A stretch of DNA of 64,000 bases from Verrucomicrobiia bacterium (GCA_030425485.1 JAUIAM010000004.1:162121-226120); one strand, 5' to 3'; numbered from the stretch's first letter, positions 46,745-56,156 are shown. The notes: generated by a model from the letters alone, not told the origin. Numbers and translations are program-made.

Positions 46745-46780
46745 ACAAAAAGCCCCCCGGGCAAGCGCACACGGAGGGCA
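46745..46780 (-). terminator. Intrinsic terminator after rplM-rpsI
   Basis: On the minus strand GCCCTCCG and CGGGGGGC form a stem followed by TTTTTGTTTC, 24 bases after the rpsI stop and before the argC start. Confidence 0.75.
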
Positions 46781-46803
46781 GGAAAGCCAAAGTCGGTACG
46801 CTT

Positions 46804-47208
46804 TTACCGCTTAGAGAACTGGAATCGCTTACGTGCGCCGGGCTGACCGGACTTCTTACGTTCCTTCATGCGCGGGTCACGAGTGATGAAGCCCATCTTC
46901 TTGAGGGCCGGGCGCAATTCAGGGTCGAGCTTTTCCAAAGCGCGGGCAAAGGCATGAGAAACGGCGCCAGCCTGGCCAACGATGCCGCCACCCTCTACGA
47001 GGAAGCGTGCGTCGATTTGACCAACGAGCTCAGCGGTTTCCAGCGGGCGTGTTGCGCGCTTGGCCAGCATCTCAGTCGGAAAATACTCGTTGAGTGCCCG
47101 GCCGTTTACGGTGATCTTGCCTTCGCCGCGGCTCAGGCGGATGCGGGCCACGGAGGTCTTCCGGCGGCCAACGGCGGTAAAGGTGTCGCTATCAGTTGCA
47201 GTGCTCAT
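46804..47208 (-). CDS. rpsI: 30S ribosomal protein S9
   Basis: The 134-residue protein has the S9 signatures VGRRKTSVARIRLSRG, the central GGGIVGQAGAVSHAFARAL and the basic tail RKRFQFSKR, whose last Lys-Arg reaches the P-site tRNA. It follows rplM by five bases, the near-universal L13-S9 operon. Confidence 0.98.
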   Translation of the reverse strand: MSTATDSDTFTAVGRRKTSVARIRLSRGEGKITVNGRALNEYFPTEMLAKRATRPLETAELVGQIDARFLVEGGGIVGQAGAVSHAFARALEKLDPELRPALKKMGFITRDPRMKERKKSGQPGARKRFQFSKR

Positions 47209-47213
47209 GTGGA

Positions 47214-47639
47214 TTAACCTTCAAAGCTGATGGGTTGCTGTGCTTCATGCGGGTGCTCGGCACCTGCATAGACTTTGAGCTTCTTCATCATGGCGCGAGC
47301 AAGCTTGTTGCGCGGGAGCATGCCCTTGACGGAATGCTCGATGATGAAAGCCGGCTTCTTCTGTCGCATGGCTGCGACGCTGCGGTAGTACTCATTACCA
47401 AACCAGCCCGTGTGGAACATGTAGAGCTTCTGCTCTTCCTTCTTGCCCGTGAGCTTGATCTTGTCGGCGTTGATTACTACCACGAAGTCACCCGTATCAA
47501 TGTGGGGTGTATAAATAGGCTTATGCCGGCCACGCAGGATGTTGGCGATCTTTACAGAAAGACGGCCCAGGTTCTGCCCCGTGGCGTCGACCACGTACCA
47601 TTTACGTTCGAGGTCGGGTTTTGCGAGTGTCGTTTTCAT
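47214..47639 (-). CDS. rplM: 50S ribosomal protein L13
   Basis: The 141-residue protein shows [25 protein letters not shown] (first words [15 protein letters not shown]), [39 protein letters not shown] and a terminal HPHEAQQP, all L13 hallmarks. The ATG at 47639 is the usual start. It is the first gene of the rplM-rpsI operon. Confidence 0.98.
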   Translation of the reverse strand: MKTTLAKPDLERKWYVVDATGQNLGRLSVKIANILRGRHKPIYTPHIDTGDFVVVINADKIKLTGKKEEQKLYMFHTGWFGNEYYRSVAAMRQKKPAFIIEHSVKGMLPRNKLARAMMKKLKVYAGAEHPHEAQQPISFEG

Positions 47640-47656
47640 TTCGGGAAAAGCGTGGA

Positions 47657-47684
47657 AAAATAGACTGCACACACCCCCTGTCAA
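47657..47684 (-). promoter_or_regulatory. Probable sigma-70-type promoter of rplM-rpsI
   Basis: On the minus strand, TTGACA (perfect -35) is followed after 16 bases by TATTTT (four of six -10 bases), 17 bases before the rplM ATG. The 5' leader would be very short, with no room for a ribosomal-protein binding structure. Confidence 0.45.
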
Positions 47685-47741
47685 TGCCTTTTCGGCACTT
47701 AACGGGAAAAAAGATGAATTTGGAGTGTAGCTTTCGGAGGA

Positions 47742-47773
47742 AAGAAAAAGCCCGCAGCAGCGCTGCGGGCTTT
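47742..47773 (-). terminator. Intrinsic terminator after the TorF-like porin
   Basis: On the minus strand AAAGCCCGCAGC and GCTGCGGGCTTT form a twelve-base stem with a three-base loop, followed by TTTCTTTCC. It lies 21 bases after the stop codon. Confidence 0.9.
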
Positions 47774-47794
47774 GAAAGTTAGACTAACTCAAGC

Positions 47795-48598
47795 TTAGTA
47801 AGTGAAGCCAACCGTCGCACCGAACCAAACGTTGTTTTGGCTGTTGATGCGGCTGTAGCTTGCAGTCGGGCCTGCAGTGTTGTTGACACCGGAAGCTGAG
47901 TAGTTGGAGTAACGTACACCAACGGAGCTGCTTACGTTTTCGCTGAAAGCGTAAACGAGGTCAGCCGTAGCACCGCCATAGAAACCAGACTGCATACCAG
48001 CGTTAACGCTATTGTCCGGGATGACGTAACCAACGTAGGCACCAACGTCGAAGGAGATGCCTTCAGCACCAACGTACTCGCTCAGGTCGAAGCTGTAACC
48101 GATGGAGGCTTCGATGGTAAGTGCGCTGAAGCTGTTCGTGCCACCGTTTTGGTCAACCGCATAGTACAGGTACAGAGCAGGGCTCAGCAGTACGTCGAAG
48201 GAAGCACCAACGTAGGGCTCGATGTAAGCCGGTACGGTGTTACCCGTTGCGGCCTGGGAGTTCATGTACCAGTAGTAGATGAAACCAGCGTCAACGGTTA
48301 CGATGTCGGTTACCGGGTATGCGTAACCTGCGTAAAGGTCAACTTCGTTAGCGGTGCCGGTAGCCGGAAGGTTGGTCCACACGCCAGTGTAGAGATCACC
48401 ACCGAGTACGGGGAAGCCAAACTCAACGCTCGGCTGGAAGGAGGTCTGCGAGAACTGAATACCGCGGAATACGTATTCAGTTTCGAAGTCGAAGGTACCG
48501 GAGATCGAAAGGTCGCTAAGGGAGTCACCCGTCTGTGCAGACAGGCTGGAAACGCCCATAGCCCCAGCGATCGCCAGAGTTGCAATCAGTTTCTTCAT
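47795..48598 (-). CDS. Putative outer-membrane porin of the TorF type
   Basis: The 267-residue protein has a signal peptide (IATLAIAGAMGVSSLSAQ). It continues with SISGTFDFETEYVFRGIQFSQTSFQPSVEFG (first words SISGTFDFETEYVFRG), typical of the TorF/Gcw-type barrels, then GDLYTGVWTNLP and NEVDLYAGYAYPV. It has repeated amphipathic strands and a final aromatic FTY. AT-richer upstream DNA (48599-48790) and a strong terminator fit a highly expressed outer-membrane protein. The solute is unknown. Confidence 0.85.
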   Translation of the reverse strand: MKKLIATLAIAGAMGVSSLSAQTGDSLSDLSISGTFDFETEYVFRGIQFSQTSFQPSVEFGFPVLGGDLYTGVWTNLPATGTANEVDLYAGYAYPVTDIVTVDAGFIYYWYMNSQAATGNTVPAYIEPYVGASFDVLLSPALYLYYAVDQNGGTNSFSALTIEASIGYSFDLSEYVGAEGISFDVGAYVGYVIPDNSVNAGMQSGFYGGATADLVYAFSENVSSSVGVRYSNYSASGVNNTAGPTASYSRINSQNNVWFGATVGFTY

Positions 48599-48790
48599 TT
48601 TTATCGTTTGTTTTAGGTTAGGTTTAAGCTCTTTTCAGATGCTCAGGGACCAGTTTGTCCGAAAAACGTTCAACTAATCAAGATTATTTAATAGCTAAGT
48701 TTTTCACAATCTTCACAATGGCCAGATCAGCCATTAAAGACATTATCAACTCTAAACAAACAACTTACGAATCAACAAACTCTCAGAAGC

Positions 48791-49228
48791 ATGTCTAAAC
48801 ACCCAGAATCAAATTCCTGCTGCGAAAAAAAATGTGCCATTTGGCTGCTGGTTGCCGCGCTGATTGGCCTGACGGGCGTCGCCCTCGGAGCCTTTGGCGC
48901 TCATGCACTTAAGCCGCTTCTGACCGAGCGCGATGCATTTGATTCCTGGGAGACGGGCGTGCGCTATCAGATGCTCCACGCGCTCGCCATCGCCTTCATC
49001 GCCCTCTGGACGAAGCTCGATCCCACCCACCACAGACTCACCTGCTGGATCAACCGCTGCTGGTGTATTGGCACTTTTTTCTTCAGTGGCTCGATCTACC
49101 TGCTGGCCACCACCGAGTTGAAGTGGCTCTGGCCCGTCACCCCGCTCGGCGGCTTATTGCTCCTCCTGGGCTGGCTACTCTTGGCGATTCTGGCCTTTAA
49201 AGAGTTGAAAAAGCCTGCCAAGACGTGA
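48791..49228 (+). CDS. DUF423 (YgdD-like) membrane protein
   Basis: The 145-residue protein has four membrane helices and the DUF423 signatures LGAFGAHALKPLL, WETGVRYQMLHALAIAFIAL, FFFSGSIYLLATT and PLGGLLLLLGWLLLA. It has an unusual Cys-rich N-terminus (SCCEKKC). The family's function is not established. It is divergent from the porin and 58 bases before the transaldolase gene. Confidence 0.9.
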   Translation: MSKHPESNSCCEKKCAIWLLVAALIGLTGVALGAFGAHALKPLLTERDAFDSWETGVRYQMLHALAIAFIALWTKLDPTHHRLTCWINRCWCIGTFFFSGSIYLLATTELKWLWPVTPLGGLLLLLGWLLLAILAFKELKKPAKT

Positions 49229-49286
49229 AGATTAGTCTTCTGCGCGACCCTTATATAAAACCAACTCACAAAACATCCTACCAAAA

Positions 49287-50258
49287 ATGGACACTCAAAC
49301 CGCTTCCAGCCAACTCGAGCAACTTAAGCAATTCACCAAGGTCGTGGCCGACACGGGCGACTTCGAATCCATGAAGGCCTACAAGCCGCAGGACGCCACC
49401 ACAAACCCGTCCCTCATTTTCAAGGCCGTCCAGATGGACGAATACAAGCCCCTCCTGGAGCAGGCCATCGCCGAAACGGCCGAGCTCGGCCTCGAAGGTG
49501 ACGCCCGCATCAAGGCCATCGTTGACCACCTCCTGGTCATCTTCGGCTGCAAGATTCTCGAAATCGTCCCCGGCCGCGTCTCGACCGAAGTCGACGCCCG
49601 CCTGTCCTTTGACACCGAGGCCACCATCGCCAAGGCCCGCGAAATCATCGCCCTCTACGACAAGAAGGGCATCAGCAAGGACCGCATCCTCATCAAGATA
49701 GCCTCCACCTGGGAAGGCATCAAGGCCGCCGAGGTCATTACCAAGGAAGGCATCCACTGCAACATGACGCTGCTCTTCTCCATGTGCCAGGCCATCGCCT
49801 GTGCCGAGGCAGACGCCCAGCTTATTTCCCCCTTCGTTGGCCGCATCATGGACTACTACAAGGCCAAGACCGGCAAGGACTACACCGGCGCAGAAGACCC
49901 CGGCGTGCAGTCCGTCCAGGCTATTTACACCTATTATAAGAAGTTCGGCTACAAGACCGAGGTCATGGGTGCCAGCTTCCGCAACACGGGCGAAATCACC
50001 GAGCTTGCAGGCTGCGACCTGCTGACCATCAGCCCGGACCTGCTCAAGCAACTGGCCGAAACCGAAGCTCCGCTCGAGCGCAAGCTCAGTGCCGAGGCTG
50101 CCGCCAGTGCCGACATCGAGAAAATCTCCGTCGACGAGAAGACCTTCCGCTGGATGCTCAATCAGGACGCCATGGCGACCGACAAGCTCTCCGACGGCAT
50201 CAACCGCTTCGCCGCCGACATCGACAAGCTCGAGGAAATTATCGCAGAGAGCCTCTGA
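49287..50258 (+). CDS. tal: Transaldolase
   Basis: Transaldolase moves a dihydroxyacetone unit between sugar phosphates in the non-oxidative pentose-phosphate pathway. The 323-residue protein belongs to the TalB class: [13 protein letters not shown] near residue 36, [13 protein letters not shown] near 98, the Schiff-base Lys137 in [11 protein letters not shown], and [23 protein letters not shown] near 230. A terminator follows. Confidence 0.97.
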   Translation: MDTQTASSQLEQLKQFTKVVADTGDFESMKAYKPQDATTNPSLIFKAVQMDEYKPLLEQAIAETAELGLEGDARIKAIVDHLLVIFGCKILEIVPGRVSTEVDARLSFDTEATIAKAREIIALYDKKGISKDRILIKIASTWEGIKAAEVITKEGIHCNMTLLFSMCQAIACAEADAQLISPFVGRIMDYYKAKTGKDYTGAEDPGVQSVQAIYTYYKKFGYKTEVMGASFRNTGEITELAGCDLLTISPDLLKQLAETEAPLERKLSAEAAASADIEKISVDEKTFRWMLNQDAMATDKLSDGINRFAADIDKLEEIIAESL

Positions 50259-50344
50259 GGTAATGAGTGGCTCCGCCCCCTACGGCACTGCGTGCCTACC
50301 CCGAGAGCAGTCAAAAAATTGTCCTGTGCGGACATGCCCTTTAC

Positions 50345-50374
50345 AAACCCGCAGTTTCGGCTGCGGGTTTTTTG
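50345..50374 (+). terminator. Intrinsic terminator after transaldolase
   Basis: AAACCCGCAG and CTGCGGGTTT pair around the loop TTTCGG, followed by TTTTG, 87 bases after the stop codon. Confidence 0.88.
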
Positions 50375-50643
50375 TGCGTCATACCTTAACCACTCTGGCA
50401 TACCTCAAAGGCAGAAAGCACTTTGCGAACATAGCGCTCTTTGCGTGAGATTAAGTCCTCTCGCAAAGCACGCAACGCCACTCAGGCTTTCCAGGAGCAT
50501 TTTTCGAGATAGTCCGTCCGCAGATTGCGCAGATGCACACAGGTTTTCCCAGGCACACGATACGCATCAGCGTAAACTCGGACTACGACTATAAAATGAT
50601 AAAGTAGCCTGAGATAGAGCCAGAGCACAGGAGAGACCAAAAT
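50375..50643. repeat. Gene-free region with worn repeat fragments
   Basis: The rest of the 412-base gap between tal and hemW has no credible ORF. CTTTGCGTGAGA at 50439 and TCTCGCAAAG near 50459 are family 2-like ends in the opposite order. GTCCGCAGATTGCGCAGATG near 50513 resembles the repeat inside 29484..29629. Confidence 0.5.
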
Positions 50644-50667
50644 CCCTCTGCGTCTCTGCGGTTCAAA
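50644..50667. repeat. Family 1 repeat end beside hemW
   Basis: CCCTCTGCGTCTCTGCGGTT followed by CAAA is the right-end motif of family 1, three bases from the hemW stop codon. No left partner is intact. Confidence 0.75.
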
Positions 50668-50670
50668 AAA

Positions 50671-51825
50671 TTAACTGCAAAGTACATCCATCAGTTCCGC
50701 GCCGACCTCGTCGGCCAGCAGGCGACCGCGAGTGGTCAGGCGCAGGGAGTCATCGGTATACTCCACCAGCCCCTCCTCGGCCATGCTATTGACCCAGGCA
50801 CGCAGGGGGGAGAAATCAACGGCTGCGAAACGCTGCACCAGTTCACCCAGATCGACCCCAACGTTCATGCGCAAGCCGAAGATGAGTGCGTCGGTGGCGA
50901 GCAGTTCGTCGTCGAGCACCGTCACGTCTGCGCGAACGGGAATGCCCTTCTCGATGCCGGCCAACCATTGGTCTAGGTTGGCCACATTGCTGTAGCGTTC
51001 GCCGCGAAACTGCGAGGCCGCACTGGGCCCCACTCCGAGCCAACGGTGCATGCGCCACGTATTGAGATTATGGATACACGCGCGACCGGGCCGGGCAAAG
51101 TTCGACACCTCATACTGCGCATAACCGCCCGCGGCCAGCGCGTCCCACGTCATTTCATAAAAGTCGGCCTCCTGCTCCTCGTCGCGCTTCACCTTGCCCT
51201 GCGAGAGCTTTACCCACAGCGCGGTATCCTCCTCAAAGGTCAGGCAATAGGTGGAGATGTGCTCAGGGCCGAGGTCCATCGCCGTGTGCAGATCAGCCAG
51301 CCAATCCGCTTCGCTCTGACCGGGCAGGGCAAACATGAGGTCGAGGTTGATGTTTTCGAAGCCGGATTCACGAAAAGCGGCCCAGGCGCGGTAGATCTGC
51401 TTGCGGTTGTGCTGGCGACCGAGCTTGTCCAGCAGGTCGTCATTAAAGCTCTGCACGCCCATCGAGATGCGGGTTACACCGAGCTCGCGCAGGGCCTCTA
51501 TCTTGTCCGGTTTGACTGCGGAGGGTGCCATCTCGACCGACCACTCCCGCGGAGGCCCGGGCAGGTGCGCGAGCAGGGTTTCGCCCAGACGCTTGAGGTC
51601 CTTGGCCGGAAGCAGGCCGGGCGTTCCCCCGCCCCAGAAGATCGTCTCCACCGGCTCGACCAAGCCGACGAGGTCGAGCTCCCGGGCCACGCCGTCGAGG
51701 TAGCGGTCGATGTCCCCCCGGCGGGGCGCCTCCTGATAAAAGGCGCAGAAATCGCAGGCGTGCGAGCAGAAGGGCACGTGGACGTAGAGGCCAAGTGCGT
51801 CTTTAGAGATCGTGGGCGAATTCAT
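50671..51825 (-). CDS. hemW: HemW-like radical SAM protein (heme chaperone family)
   Basis: HemW-type proteins resemble coproporphyrinogen III dehydrogenase but act in heme delivery. The 384-residue protein has the radical SAM cysteines CSHACDFC in YVHVPFCSHACDFCAFYQ, GGGTPGLLP and the radical-SAM-fold region RISMGVQSFNDDLLDKLGRQHN. It also has LDLMFALPGQSEADW and the HemW C-terminal domain with YEVSNFARPGRACIHN and WRMHRWLGVGPSAAS. The usual CDFN after the third Cys is CAFY here. I used the ATG at 51825. Confidence 0.9.
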   Translation of the reverse strand: MNSPTISKDALGLYVHVPFCSHACDFCAFYQEAPRRGDIDRYLDGVARELDLVGLVEPVETIFWGGGTPGLLPAKDLKRLGETLLAHLPGPPREWSVEMAPSAVKPDKIEALRELGVTRISMGVQSFNDDLLDKLGRQHNRKQIYRAWAAFRESGFENINLDLMFALPGQSEADWLADLHTAMDLGPEHISTYCLTFEEDTALWVKLSQGKVKRDEEQEADFYEMTWDALAAGGYAQYEVSNFARPGRACIHNLNTWRMHRWLGVGPSAASQFRGERYSNVANLDQWLAGIEKGIPVRADVTVLDDELLATDALIFGLRMNVGVDLGELVQRFAAVDFSPLRAWVNSMAEEGLVEYTDDSLRLTTRGRLLADEVGAELMDVLCS

Positions 51826-51943
51826 TTCAGAGGCTAAGAAAATGGATATTGCGATTTTAGCGAGACGCCGGTTTGGCAGTCTCCGGAGGCCGAGGGTTTT
51901 TCTTGCAGGCTCGCGAAAAGCCCTATTGGCTATCATTTTCGGT

Positions 51944-52933
51944 ATGAGCAAGGCAAAGTTTCTCTTCCTCCCCCTTATCGCACTGGCAGGCTTTCTGACT
52001 GGCTGCGGCCCGAGCATCACGAACATGACGGGTAACCCGGTTCCTCAGAACCCCTCCGGCATCTACGAGATCAGCATGTCGGTGGAAAACATGGACAACA
52101 CCGTCATGGACATGACGCCCTACGTCGTGATCGATGGCGAGCAGCGGCCCATGAGCCCGAGTGACCTTGGCAAGGGTATCTACAAGTACAACTACACCAT
52201 GCCCGAGGGGCGCAACAGCGCACGCTACTTCTTTGTGCTGGATTTCAAAACCGACTTTAAGGGCGACCTGAAGGACAAGCGCACCCAGAGCGGCGAGGTC
52301 TACACCCTCGACCTGACCAACCGCTACGTCATCACGCTTGAGGCCTACCGCGGCCCCGTCGGCTCGACCATCCCGGTGGTCGGTCGCGGCTTCAGCAAGT
52401 TCGATAAGGTCGTCATCGGTGGCTTTGAGTCGGACACGACCTACTTTTCCCCCACCGCACTGAGTTTCCTCGTGCCACCGCTCCCGGCAGGTGACTCCTA
52501 CCGCGTCGAACTGGCCACCGGCTCCGGCCTTCTGCCGATTGGCAACTTCCAGGTCGACCCGGCCAAGCTCTACGTCAGCCCGGACCGCATCCAACTCAAC
52601 CCGAACGAGCGCTACGTGGTCGTATTTGGCATCGACTTTAACGCCCCCGTCGGCGGCCTGCCGATCGAGATCACCACGGACATTCCGCAGAGCGTAATCA
52701 TGCCCGAGGTCGTCATCCCCGAGGGTGCAAAGACGGTCAGCGTCCCGCTCGAAGGCGGCCTGCCCGGCACGGGTAACCTCTTCGTGGCCGCACCGGGCTT
52801 CTCCGAAGTCCGCGTCCCGGTCACGGTGACGGGTGGCTTCGGCCCCGAGCCGACCCCGACCGAAGACGTCATCGTCCCCGGCGGCGAAACGGTCATCGTC
52901 GAAGAAGAGGAAGTCATCTTCATCGACGAGTAG
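51944..52933 (+). CDS. Lipoprotein with an IPT/TIG-like domain
   Basis: The 329-residue protein has a lipoprotein signal (lipobox LTGC at about residue 21). The first beta domain spans residues 40-130 (YEISMSVENMDN; YVVIDGEQRPMSPSDLGKG). A TIG-like segment follows (AYRGPVGSTIPVVGRGFSKFDKVVIGG), with VPPLPAGDSYRVELATGSG, then two more beta domains. It ends in an acidic tail rich in Glu and Val (VIVEEEEVIFIDE). A role in envelope adhesion or scaffolding is inferred. I chose the ATG at 51944. Confidence 0.75.
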   Translation: MSKAKFLFLPLIALAGFLTGCGPSITNMTGNPVPQNPSGIYEISMSVENMDNTVMDMTPYVVIDGEQRPMSPSDLGKGIYKYNYTMPEGRNSARYFFVLDFKTDFKGDLKDKRTQSGEVYTLDLTNRYVITLEAYRGPVGSTIPVVGRGFSKFDKVVIGGFESDTTYFSPTALSFLVPPLPAGDSYRVELATGSGLLPIGNFQVDPAKLYVSPDRIQLNPNERYVVVFGIDFNAPVGGLPIEITTDIPQSVIMPEVVIPEGAKTVSVPLEGGLPGTGNLFVAAPGFSEVRVPVTVTGGFGPEPTPTEDVIVPGGETVIVEEEEVIFIDE

Positions 52934-53024
52934 GAGCGGCACAAAAGAACGCGTGCCAAGCGCAATCTGCGCCCCCGCGGCATAAGACCTTGCCACACGG
53001 GATGTATCACGCACACTGGGCGGC

Positions 53025-54599
53025 ATGAAACTTGCCATCCTGACCTCTCTGCTGGCCGCATTGGCCATCGTGTTCACCGCCTGCGCCCCGAAAGAGGACG
53101 AAAAAACACTCAGCAAGGACAGCTTCCCGCTCCTGCCCAAAGACAAGCGCGCGGAGAGCTTTGACGCTGTCGCGGGCAAGCTCGACCTCGGCGGCGAAGT
53201 CTTCAGCTTCATGGACTTTGGCGATACCATGAAGCGGATGGGAGATATCATCAGCAGCTTCGTGCAGGACATGCAGCGGATGCAACCCAACGACCAGAGC
53301 CTGGCTATGGCGGCTCACGTCCCCTACGATGCGCTTTTTACCACGCTGGGGTTGGACAACTTTACCGCCATGGGCGTCAGCTCCTACCGCGAGGGCACCC
53401 TCTACCACAGTAAACAAGTCCTGTACCTTCCGGGCGGACCCGAAGGGTTCTTCCAACTCACCGGGAGCGAAAACCTGCCCTTTGAAAGCCTGGCCCTGGC
53501 CCCGAAAGACACCGACATCTTCCTCGCCCAGACCCTGCAGCTCTCTGTCATCGACCAGATCATCCGCCAGGGCGCAGAGGATATTTTCAAAGGCAAACAA
53601 GGTCGCGACATGGCCAACAAGCTCCTGGGCGAAGAGGTCAGCAACGGTGTCACCCTGAGCGAACTCCTGCAAAAGAGCGACACACGCCTGACGCTCGTTA
53701 TCCGCCTGGACGAAGGCAGCAGCATGCCGGTTCCCGGCATGGCCACCCCCCTGTCTATCCCCGAGTTTAAAACCGTGATCTGCCTCGAAGGTATGGCCTG
53801 GCTCATCACAGATGACATCATCGAGATCAAGGAAAACACGAGAGAGGATGAGGTCGACGGGCTGCTCGTCTACACCCCACGCACACCGCCTCCCCCGGGA
53901 GGCCCGATGGGCGACCTCGACCCGGCCATCATCATAGACCCGAAGACCAACAACCTCTACCTCACCACGCACCTGGAGTTCTTGCACGAATGCACCAGCA
54001 CCAAGACCTCTCTCAAGGACAAGCCCGGCTACAAAACCGCCACGGCAGACCTCCCCACAAGCGGTACCAGCCTGATCTACATCTCCAAGGATGCCTTTAA
54101 CACCTTCGTTGACGTCCGAGATGAGGTCAAACAGAGCATGCCTATGGGCGGAGCCTTGGGTATGTATGAGCTCATGCTGCCTATCCTCGGTATTGGTGAC
54201 CAGAGCGAAGACAGCGCATTCGTCACCACCGTCGGTCCAGACTTCATCTTCAGCGAAGGGCGACTCCCCGTCACGGCAGACGCCACCATGAATAGCAATA
54301 GTGCCGTCGTTGTGACTGGCCTGCTCGCTGCAATGGCCATCCCCGCCTTTAACAAGGTGCGCGAGGACTCCCGCGAAAAGGCCATCACCAACAACCTGCG
54401 CCAAATCGCTTCTGCCGGGCAGCAGTACATCCTCGAAACGGGCGACACTAAAGTCGGCTACAAGCAATTAGAAGGCGAATACTTTTATAACATCCAGCCT
54501 GTCGCCGGTGAATCCTACGAAGACCTCGTGGTGAGTGAAGACGGCGGCACCCTGACCGTAACCACTGCCAGCGGCGACGAAATCAGCTACACGTATTAG
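53025..54599 (+). CDS. Lipoprotein with an internal pseudopilin-like C-terminal domain
   Basis: The 524-residue protein has a lipoprotein signal (lipobox FTAC). A long body of about 400 residues follows, of no recognised family (KDSFPLLPKDKRAESFDAVAG; LYLTTHLEFLHE). From about residue 430 there is a sequence typical of pseudopilins: VVVTGLLAAMAIPAFNKVRE, then SREKAITNNLRQIASAGQQY and a short beta end. The prepilin cleavage site (G-F-T-L-x-E) is absent because the helix is internal. It reads as a genuine fusion or a shared fold, not a frameshift, as the frame is continuous. Confidence 0.8.
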   Translation: MKLAILTSLLAALAIVFTACAPKEDEKTLSKDSFPLLPKDKRAESFDAVAGKLDLGGEVFSFMDFGDTMKRMGDIISSFVQDMQRMQPNDQSLAMAAHVPYDALFTTLGLDNFTAMGVSSYREGTLYHSKQVLYLPGGPEGFFQLTGSENLPFESLALAPKDTDIFLAQTLQLSVIDQIIRQGAEDIFKGKQGRDMANKLLGEEVSNGVTLSELLQKSDTRLTLVIRLDEGSSMPVPGMATPLSIPEFKTVICLEGMAWLITDDIIEIKENTREDEVDGLLVYTPRTPPPPGGPMGDLDPAIIIDPKTNNLYLTTHLEFLHECTSTKTSLKDKPGYKTATADLPTSGTSLIYISKDAFNTFVDVRDEVKQSMPMGGALGMYELMLPILGIGDQSEDSAFVTTVGPDFIFSEGRLPVTADATMNSNSAVVVTGLLAAMAIPAFNKVREDSREKAITNNLRQIASAGQQYILETGDTKVGYKQLEGEYFYNIQPVAGESYEDLVVSEDGGTLTVTTASGDEISYTY

Positions 54600-54634
54600 A
54601 CAAAGTCTTTCACTTCTGAGGAAGCGAATTTGCT

Positions 54635-54696
54635 ATCATCCTGAACGTGGAGATCCTTCGATGCGTCCGCTTAGCGGACGTACTCAGGATGACATT
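54635..54696. repeat. REP-like imperfect palindrome (ATCCTGA...TCAGGAT)
   Basis: ATCATCCTGAACGTGGAG and its partner TACTCAGGATGACAT form the outer stem. GTCCGC-TTA-GCGGAC (54665..54679) forms a perfect inner hairpin. ATCCTGAAC and GAGATCCTTCG are familiar from interspersed repeats in several phyla. It lies in the gap between the pseudopilin-like lipoprotein and gdhA. Confidence 0.6.
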
Positions 54697-54779
54697 AGCT
54701 ATTCACGTAACTGCTGAAAGCGTTCTCCCCGGGCAAACGTTTACAACCTCTGAAACCTGCGGGCACAACCCGTCCGCGC

Positions 54780-56156
54780 CTAGATCAGGCCGTGACTTAT
54801 CATGGCCTGGGCCACACGCAGGAAGCCGCCGACATTGGCCCCGGCGATGTAGTCCTCCTTGGTCGAGTACTTGTTCGCGCAGTGGGTGCAGGTCTGGAAA
54901 ATGTTCTGCATGATCTGCTTGAGCTGGGTATCCACCTGCTCAAAGGTCCAGCGCTCAAGTCCGGCGTTTTGCTGCATCTCCAGGGCTGAGACGGCGACAC
55001 CGCCCGCGTTGGCGGCCTTGGCCGGGCCGATGAGCAGCCCCGCTTTTTTCAGCACTGCAATCGCCTCCGCCGTGCAGGGCATATTGGCCCCTTCGCAGAC
55101 CATCTTGCAGCCGTTCTCGACCAGCTTGCGGGCGTCGTCAGCGTCGAGTTCGTTCTGGGTGGCACAAGGAAAGGCATAGTCGCAGGGGACTTCCCAGACC
55201 TTGGCCCCAGGCCGAAACTCCGCCCCCTTGGCCGCCTGAGCAAAGTAATCGACGTTGCGGCGCTCGTCCTCGCTGCACATGCGCAGGAGCTCCCAGTTGA
55301 TGCCGCCCTGCTGGAGAACCGTTCCGGTAATGTCCGAGCAGGCCACGACCTCGGCCCCGAGCTGCTGGAGCTTCCGCATGGTGTAGAGCGCGACATTACC
55401 CGCGCCGGAGACGATGCAGCGCTTGCCCTTGAGCCCCTCGCCGCGGGCCTGAAGGAGATTTTCCGCAAAGTAAACCACGCCAAAGCCCGTGGCTTCCTTG
55501 CGCGCCAGAGAGCCCCCCCAGCCGACCTGCTTACCGGTGAGCACGCCCATCTCAAACTGGTTCGTCAGCTTCTTGTACTGGCCGAAAAGGTAGCCGATCT
55601 CCCGCGGGCCAACGCCCATGTCCCCCGCCGGGACGTCCCGCCGGGAGCCGATGTAGCGAAACAGCTCGTTCATGAAGGCCTGGCAAAAGCGCATGACCTC
55701 GTCGTCGCTCTTGCCCGCGGGGTCGAAGTCCGCTCCACCCTTGGCCCCGCCGATGTTGAGCCCGGTCAGGCTGTTTTTAAAAATCTGCTCAAAGCCGAGG
55801 AACTTGATCACGCCCATGTTGACCGTGGGGTGGAAGCGCAACCCACCCTTGTACGGGCCGAGTACGCTGTTAAACTGGGTGCGAAAGCCGCGGTTGACGT
55901 TGACCCGACCCGCGTCGTCCTTCCAGGCCACACGAAACATGATCTGCCGCTCGGGCTCGCAGAGCCGCTCCAGCAGGTTCAGTTCGTCAATGTCGGGGTG
56001 CTCCTCGATCACCGGCCCGAGCGTTTCCAGCACTTCCTTAACCGCTTGCAGAAAAACGGGTTCGCTGTGGTTGCGACGCTGGACGATATCAAGGGTACGA
56101 GTGATTGCGGGGTGCAGAGCGGAGGAAGATTTGGCCATAAGCTGTACTATCGTCAT
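54780..56156 (-). CDS. gdhA: NADP-type glutamate dehydrogenase
   Basis: GdhA reductively aminates 2-oxoglutarate to glutamate. The 458-residue hexameric-type enzyme has GPYKGGLRFHPTVNMGVIKFLGFEQ (first words GPYKGGLRFHP), GGAKGGADFDPAGKSDDEVMRFC and PAGDMGVGPREIGYLFGQYK. The dinucleotide motif is CIVSGAGNVALYTM, and a C-terminal YNVGANVGGF-like end reads YIAGANVGGFLRVAQAM. The residue after the second strand of the nucleotide fold (ACSDITGTV) is Ser rather than an acidic residue, in line with NADP use. Confidence 0.95.
   Translation of the reverse strand: MTIVQLMAKSSSALHPAITRTLDIVQRRNHSEPVFLQAVKEVLETLGPVIEEHPDIDELNLLERLCEPERQIMFRVAWKDDAGRVNVNRGFRTQFNSVLGPYKGGLRFHPTVNMGVIKFLGFEQIFKNSLTGLNIGGAKGGADFDPAGKSDDEVMRFCQAFMNELFRYIGSRRDVPAGDMGVGPREIGYLFGQYKKLTNQFEMGVLTGKQVGWGGSLARKEATGFGVVYFAENLLQARGEGLKGKRCIVSGAGNVALYTMRKLQQLGAEVVACSDITGTVLQQGGINWELLRMCSEDERRNVDYFAQAAKGAEFRPGAKVWEVPCDYAFPCATQNELDADDARKLVENGCKMVCEGANMPCTAEAIAVLKKAGLLIGPAKAANAGGVAVSALEMQQNAGLERWTFEQVDTQLKQIMQNIFQTCTHCANKYSTKEDYIAGANVGGFLRVAQAMISHGLI

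Noticed and set aside
46692..46803. ARG-box operator before argC
   Set aside because: The gap has AT-rich words but no palindromic ARG-box-like pair; the only clear structure is the rpsI terminator.
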